In this document: one piece after another, positions 6,017 through 7,813 of the stretch
How the letters are laid out: every line of letters starts with the position of its first letter
How positions within the stretch are numbered: the first letter of the stretch is position 1
NCBI GenBank assembly: GCA_902727905.1
Contig: CACVAR010000095.1
Span: 1-7,813 of the forward strand
Direction: 5' to 3'
From: an uncultured Sulfurovum sp.
GTDB taxonomy: Bacteria > Campylobacterota > Campylobacteria > Campylobacterales > Sulfurovaceae
DNA length: 7,813 nucleotides
Translations under genes and position numbers: made by a program
Notes under the pieces: generated by a model
Told to the model about the DNA's origin: nothing
The model's database searches: none
Seen by the model: only the letters and a program-made list of their open reading frames with translations

Positions 6017-6829
6017 AAAAAAATATTCAATTTGTTTTTACTATTTACTTCATTTAACCTAGTTTCTTTATCTGCAGGTGAAATTTTAGCAACAGTAAAT
6101 GGTGAAAACATTAGTAAAAGTGATGTTAATGAATTTGTGGTTAAAAGTATTCCTGGTGCAACATTTAATTCTTTAAATGACATGCAGAAAGAATCCGTAG
6201 TTAATCAAATGATCGATCGAAGATTATTTTTAGAAGATGCAAAAAGTACTAATATTGAGAACAATATAGAGTATAAGCAGGCTTTAAAAAAGTTACAGGA
6301 AAACCTGATACTTGATTATTGGATGAAAGTAAAAGTTGAAGAGATAGTTGTTTCTGAAGATGAAGTAAAAAAATATTATTTAAATAATGTGGAGAAGTTT
6401 TCTAAGCCAGCTTCTGTAAAAGTGCGTCATATTTTATTAAAAACTAAAGAAGAAGCTATGGTATTGATTTCGGAACTGGAATTAAGCTCTAGATTGAAAA
6501 AGAAATTTATTGCTTTAGCCCATTCAGAGTCAACTGGTCCTAGTGCTGTTAATGGTGGTGAACTTGACTGGTTTGTTTATGAGCAAATGGTTCCAGAGTT
6601 TTCTGAAGCTGCTTTCTCGCTTAAGGTTGGAACTATTACGAAAAAACCTGTCAAAACACAGTTTGGTTATCATGTTATTTATCTTGAAGATAAAAAAGAA
6701 GAAGGCTCAATATCTTATGAGACTGTAAGAGATGAGATTGTGAAATCTTTGCGTTTATCTAGGTTCAAAGTAAAATTAGACAACTTAAGTAAAAAATTGA
6801 AAAAAACAGCAAATATTATTGTAAAATAA
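6014..6829 (+). CDS. Periplasmic parvulin-type peptidyl-prolyl cis-trans isomerase / SurA-like chaperone (PEB4/Cbf2 family)
   Basis: Complete, 271 residues, TTG start. The N-terminus is a signal peptide (MKKIFNLFLLF, cleavage probably after Ala21 in SLSAG). An N-terminal chaperone region (about 23-125) follows, opening with the family pattern ILATVNGENIS. The parvulin domain (about 134-226) shows VKVRHILLK with His139, GGELDWF (181-187), PEFSEAAFSL (194-203) and FGYHVIYLED (217-226). A charged helical tail (about 233-271) follows. This layout matches C. jejuni PEB4 (Cj0596) and H. pylori HP0175: periplasmic chaperones that help outer-membrane proteins fold and reach the BAM complex, the H. 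pylori protein also being secreted. It is the first gene of a likely two-gene operon, fba following 25 bases on; the same pairing is known in Campylobacter and Helicobacter. I leave the symbol empty because peb4, cbf2, ppiC and surA are all used. Confidence 0.93.
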   Translation: MKKIFNLFLLFTSFNLVSLSAGEILATVNGENISKSDVNEFVVKSIPGATFNSLNDMQKESVVNQMIDRRLFLEDAKSTNIENNIEYKQALKKLQENLILDYWMKVKVEEIVVSEDEVKKYYLNNVEKFSKPASVKVRHILLKTKEEAMVLISELELSSRLKKKFIALAHSESTGPSAVNGGELDWFVYEQMVPEFSEAAFSLKVGTITKKPVKTQFGYHVIYLEDKKEEGSISYETVRDEIVKSLRLSRFKVKLDNLSKKLKKTANIIVK

Positions 6830-6854
6830 CCTAAAAAAACGAAGGTAAATAAAA

Positions 6855-7813
6855 ATGAGTAAACAAGTCTTAGATAGTCTGCCGTGTGGTGTTTTAAGTG
6901 GGGACCAAGTTCAAGAGCTTTTTGCAATAGCAAAAGAAGAAGGATTTGCGATTCCTGCTGTAAATGTTGTGGGAACATCGTCAATTAATGCTGTACTAGA
7001 AGCTGCTTCGAAAGTAAATTCACCTGTGATTATTCAATTTTCAAATGGTGGGGGTGAATTTTATGCTGGGAAAGGTATGCCATCTGAGCAAAAAGCAGTT
7101 CTTGGAACAGTAGCTGGAGCACAACATGTTCATACTGTAGCTGAGGCTTATAGTGTACCAGTTATTTTACATACTGATCATGCTGCACGTAAACTTTTAC
7201 CTTGGATTGATGGTCTTTTAGATGCGAGTGAAAAGCATTTTGAAACATTTGCTAAGCCTCTTTTTTCATCACATATGATTGATCTTTCAGAAGAGCCTAT
7301 TGAAGAAAATATTGCTACTTGTAAAACCTATTTAGAACGTATGGCTAAGATTGGTATTACGCTTGAAATTGAGCTTGGTGTAACAGGTGGTGAAGAAGAC
7401 GGTGTTGATAATACAGAAATAGACAACGCTCTACTTTACACACAACCAGAAGAAGTAGCTTATGCTTATGAAGAGTTGTTAAAAGTTTCTCCTATGTTTA
7501 CCATTGCAGCTTCATTTGGAAATGTTCATGGTGTGTATAAGCCAGGAAATGTTGTGCTTACGCCAAGTATTTTAGATAATTCTCAAAAGTATATTCAAGA
7601 GAAGTTTAATACAGCAGAAAAACCTGTAGATTTTGTTTTCCATGGTGGTTCAGGTTCAACACTTGAAGAAATTAGAGAAGGTATTGAGTATGGTGTTATA
7701 AAAATGAATATTGATACTGATACACAGTGGGCATATTGGGATGGGGTACGTGCTTATGTTGATCAATATCATGCTTATCTACAAGGTCAAATTGGTAATC
7801 CAGAAGGTGATGA
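6855..7813 (+). CDS. fba: Class II (IIA) fructose-bisphosphate aldolase, 3' end outside window
   Basis: Partial gene: 319 codons are visible and the frame is open at the window end. It reversibly cleaves fructose 1,6-bisphosphate to dihydroxyacetone phosphate and glyceraldehyde 3-phosphate in the cytosol, serving glycolysis or, more likely in this phylum, gluconeogenesis. The zinc site is His109 (LHTDHAA), Glu173 (LEIELG), His225 (FGNVHGVYKPGN) and His263 (FHGGSGS). Asp108 and Glu181 (TGGEEDGVD) are the expected catalytic residues. NIDTDTQWAYW (285-295) is a class II substrate-loop motif. Numbering runs one behind E. coli FbaA (359 residues), so about 40 residues should be missing. The start ATG is preceded by GAAGGT (6841-6846), 8 bases away. 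It follows the foldase gene by 25 bases with no clear promoter in the gap, so it is probably read from the same transcript. The ATG choice gives the expected N-terminal length. Confidence 0.96.
   Translation, partial: MSKQVLDSLPCGVLSGDQVQELFAIAKEEGFAIPAVNVVGTSSINAVLEAASKVNSPVIIQFSNGGGEFYAGKGMPSEQKAVLGTVAGAQHVHTVAEAYSVPVILHTDHAARKLLPWIDGLLDASEKHFETFAKPLFSSHMIDLSEEPIEENIATCKTYLERMAKIGITLEIELGVTGGEEDGVDNTEIDNALLYTQPEEVAYAYEELLKVSPMFTIAASFGNVHGVYKPGNVVLTPSILDNSQKYIQEKFNTAEKPVDFVFHGGSGSTLEEIREGIEYGVIKMNIDTDTQWAYWDGVRAYVDQYHAYLQGQIGNPEGD

Noticed and set aside
5977..6183. Minus-strand open frame overlapping the foldase promoter and signal peptide
   Set aside because: It overlaps the well-supported start of the foldase gene and has no domain or upstream signals.
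6543..6984. Open frames at 6543-6728 (plus) and 6715-6984 (minus)
   Set aside because: Both are out-of-frame or antisense to the parvulin domain, foldase tail and fba start; the translations are leucine-rich noise.
1..7813. Search for a novel multi-gene system, mobile element, CRISPR array or structural RNA
   Set aside because: Every stretch over about 200 bases is accounted for by well-known housekeeping families; no terminal inverted repeats, transposase, phage genes, regularly spaced repeats or tRNA-like folds were seen.

Overview
The window looks like ordinary chromosomal housekeeping DNA from a Campylobacterota (epsilonproteobacterial) genome, probably a Sulfurimonas-, Sulfurovum- or Arcobacter-like organism. 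The evidence is an AT-rich base composition, TATAAT-type -10 boxes without good -35 boxes, and two gene neighbourhoods familiar from this phylum. One is bamD-lon. The other is nth facing away from a PEB4/Cbf2-type periplasmic foldase that is followed by class II fructose-bisphosphate aldolase, as at Campylobacter jejuni peb4-fba and Helicobacter pylori HP0175-HP0176. Genus cannot be fixed from the sequence alone.

Layout: (1) 1-3045, plus strand: the 3' part of bamD (outer-membrane assembly lipoprotein, cut by the window edge at its lipobox) followed after 15 bases by a complete lon protease. (2) 3042-3070: a perfect 14-bp palindrome that contains the lon stop codon, between convergent genes. 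(3) 3081-3698, minus strand: an exported thioredoxin-fold protein with a CPYC active site, probably a lipoprotein. (4) 3699-3868: an intergenic region with divergent promoters. (5) 3869-5212, plus strand: class II DAHP synthase, the entry enzyme of the shikimate pathway. (6) 5226-5256: a second hairpin, overlapping the stop codon of the convergent nth gene. (7) 5236-5892, minus strand: nth, endonuclease III. (8) 5893-6013: a second divergent promoter region, with a tandem 10-bp repeat between the two -10 boxes. (9) 6014-6829, plus strand: a SurA/PEB4-like peptidyl-prolyl isomerase with a TTG start, then, 25 bases on, (10) fba from 6855, which runs off the window end.

Functionally the window mixes envelope biogenesis and quality control (BamD, PEB4-like foldase, CPYC thioredoxin-like protein), cytosolic proteolysis (Lon), DNA repair (Nth) and central metabolism (DAHP synthase, aldolase). 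BamD and the foldase act on the same process, outer-membrane protein assembly, but sit in different transcription units here. I found no mobile element, CRISPR array, tRNA, rRNA, phage gene or novel defence-type system. The features worth a second look are regulatory: the tandem repeat in the nth/ppiC promoter region, the TTG start of the foldase gene, and the two stop-codon hairpins at the convergent junctions.
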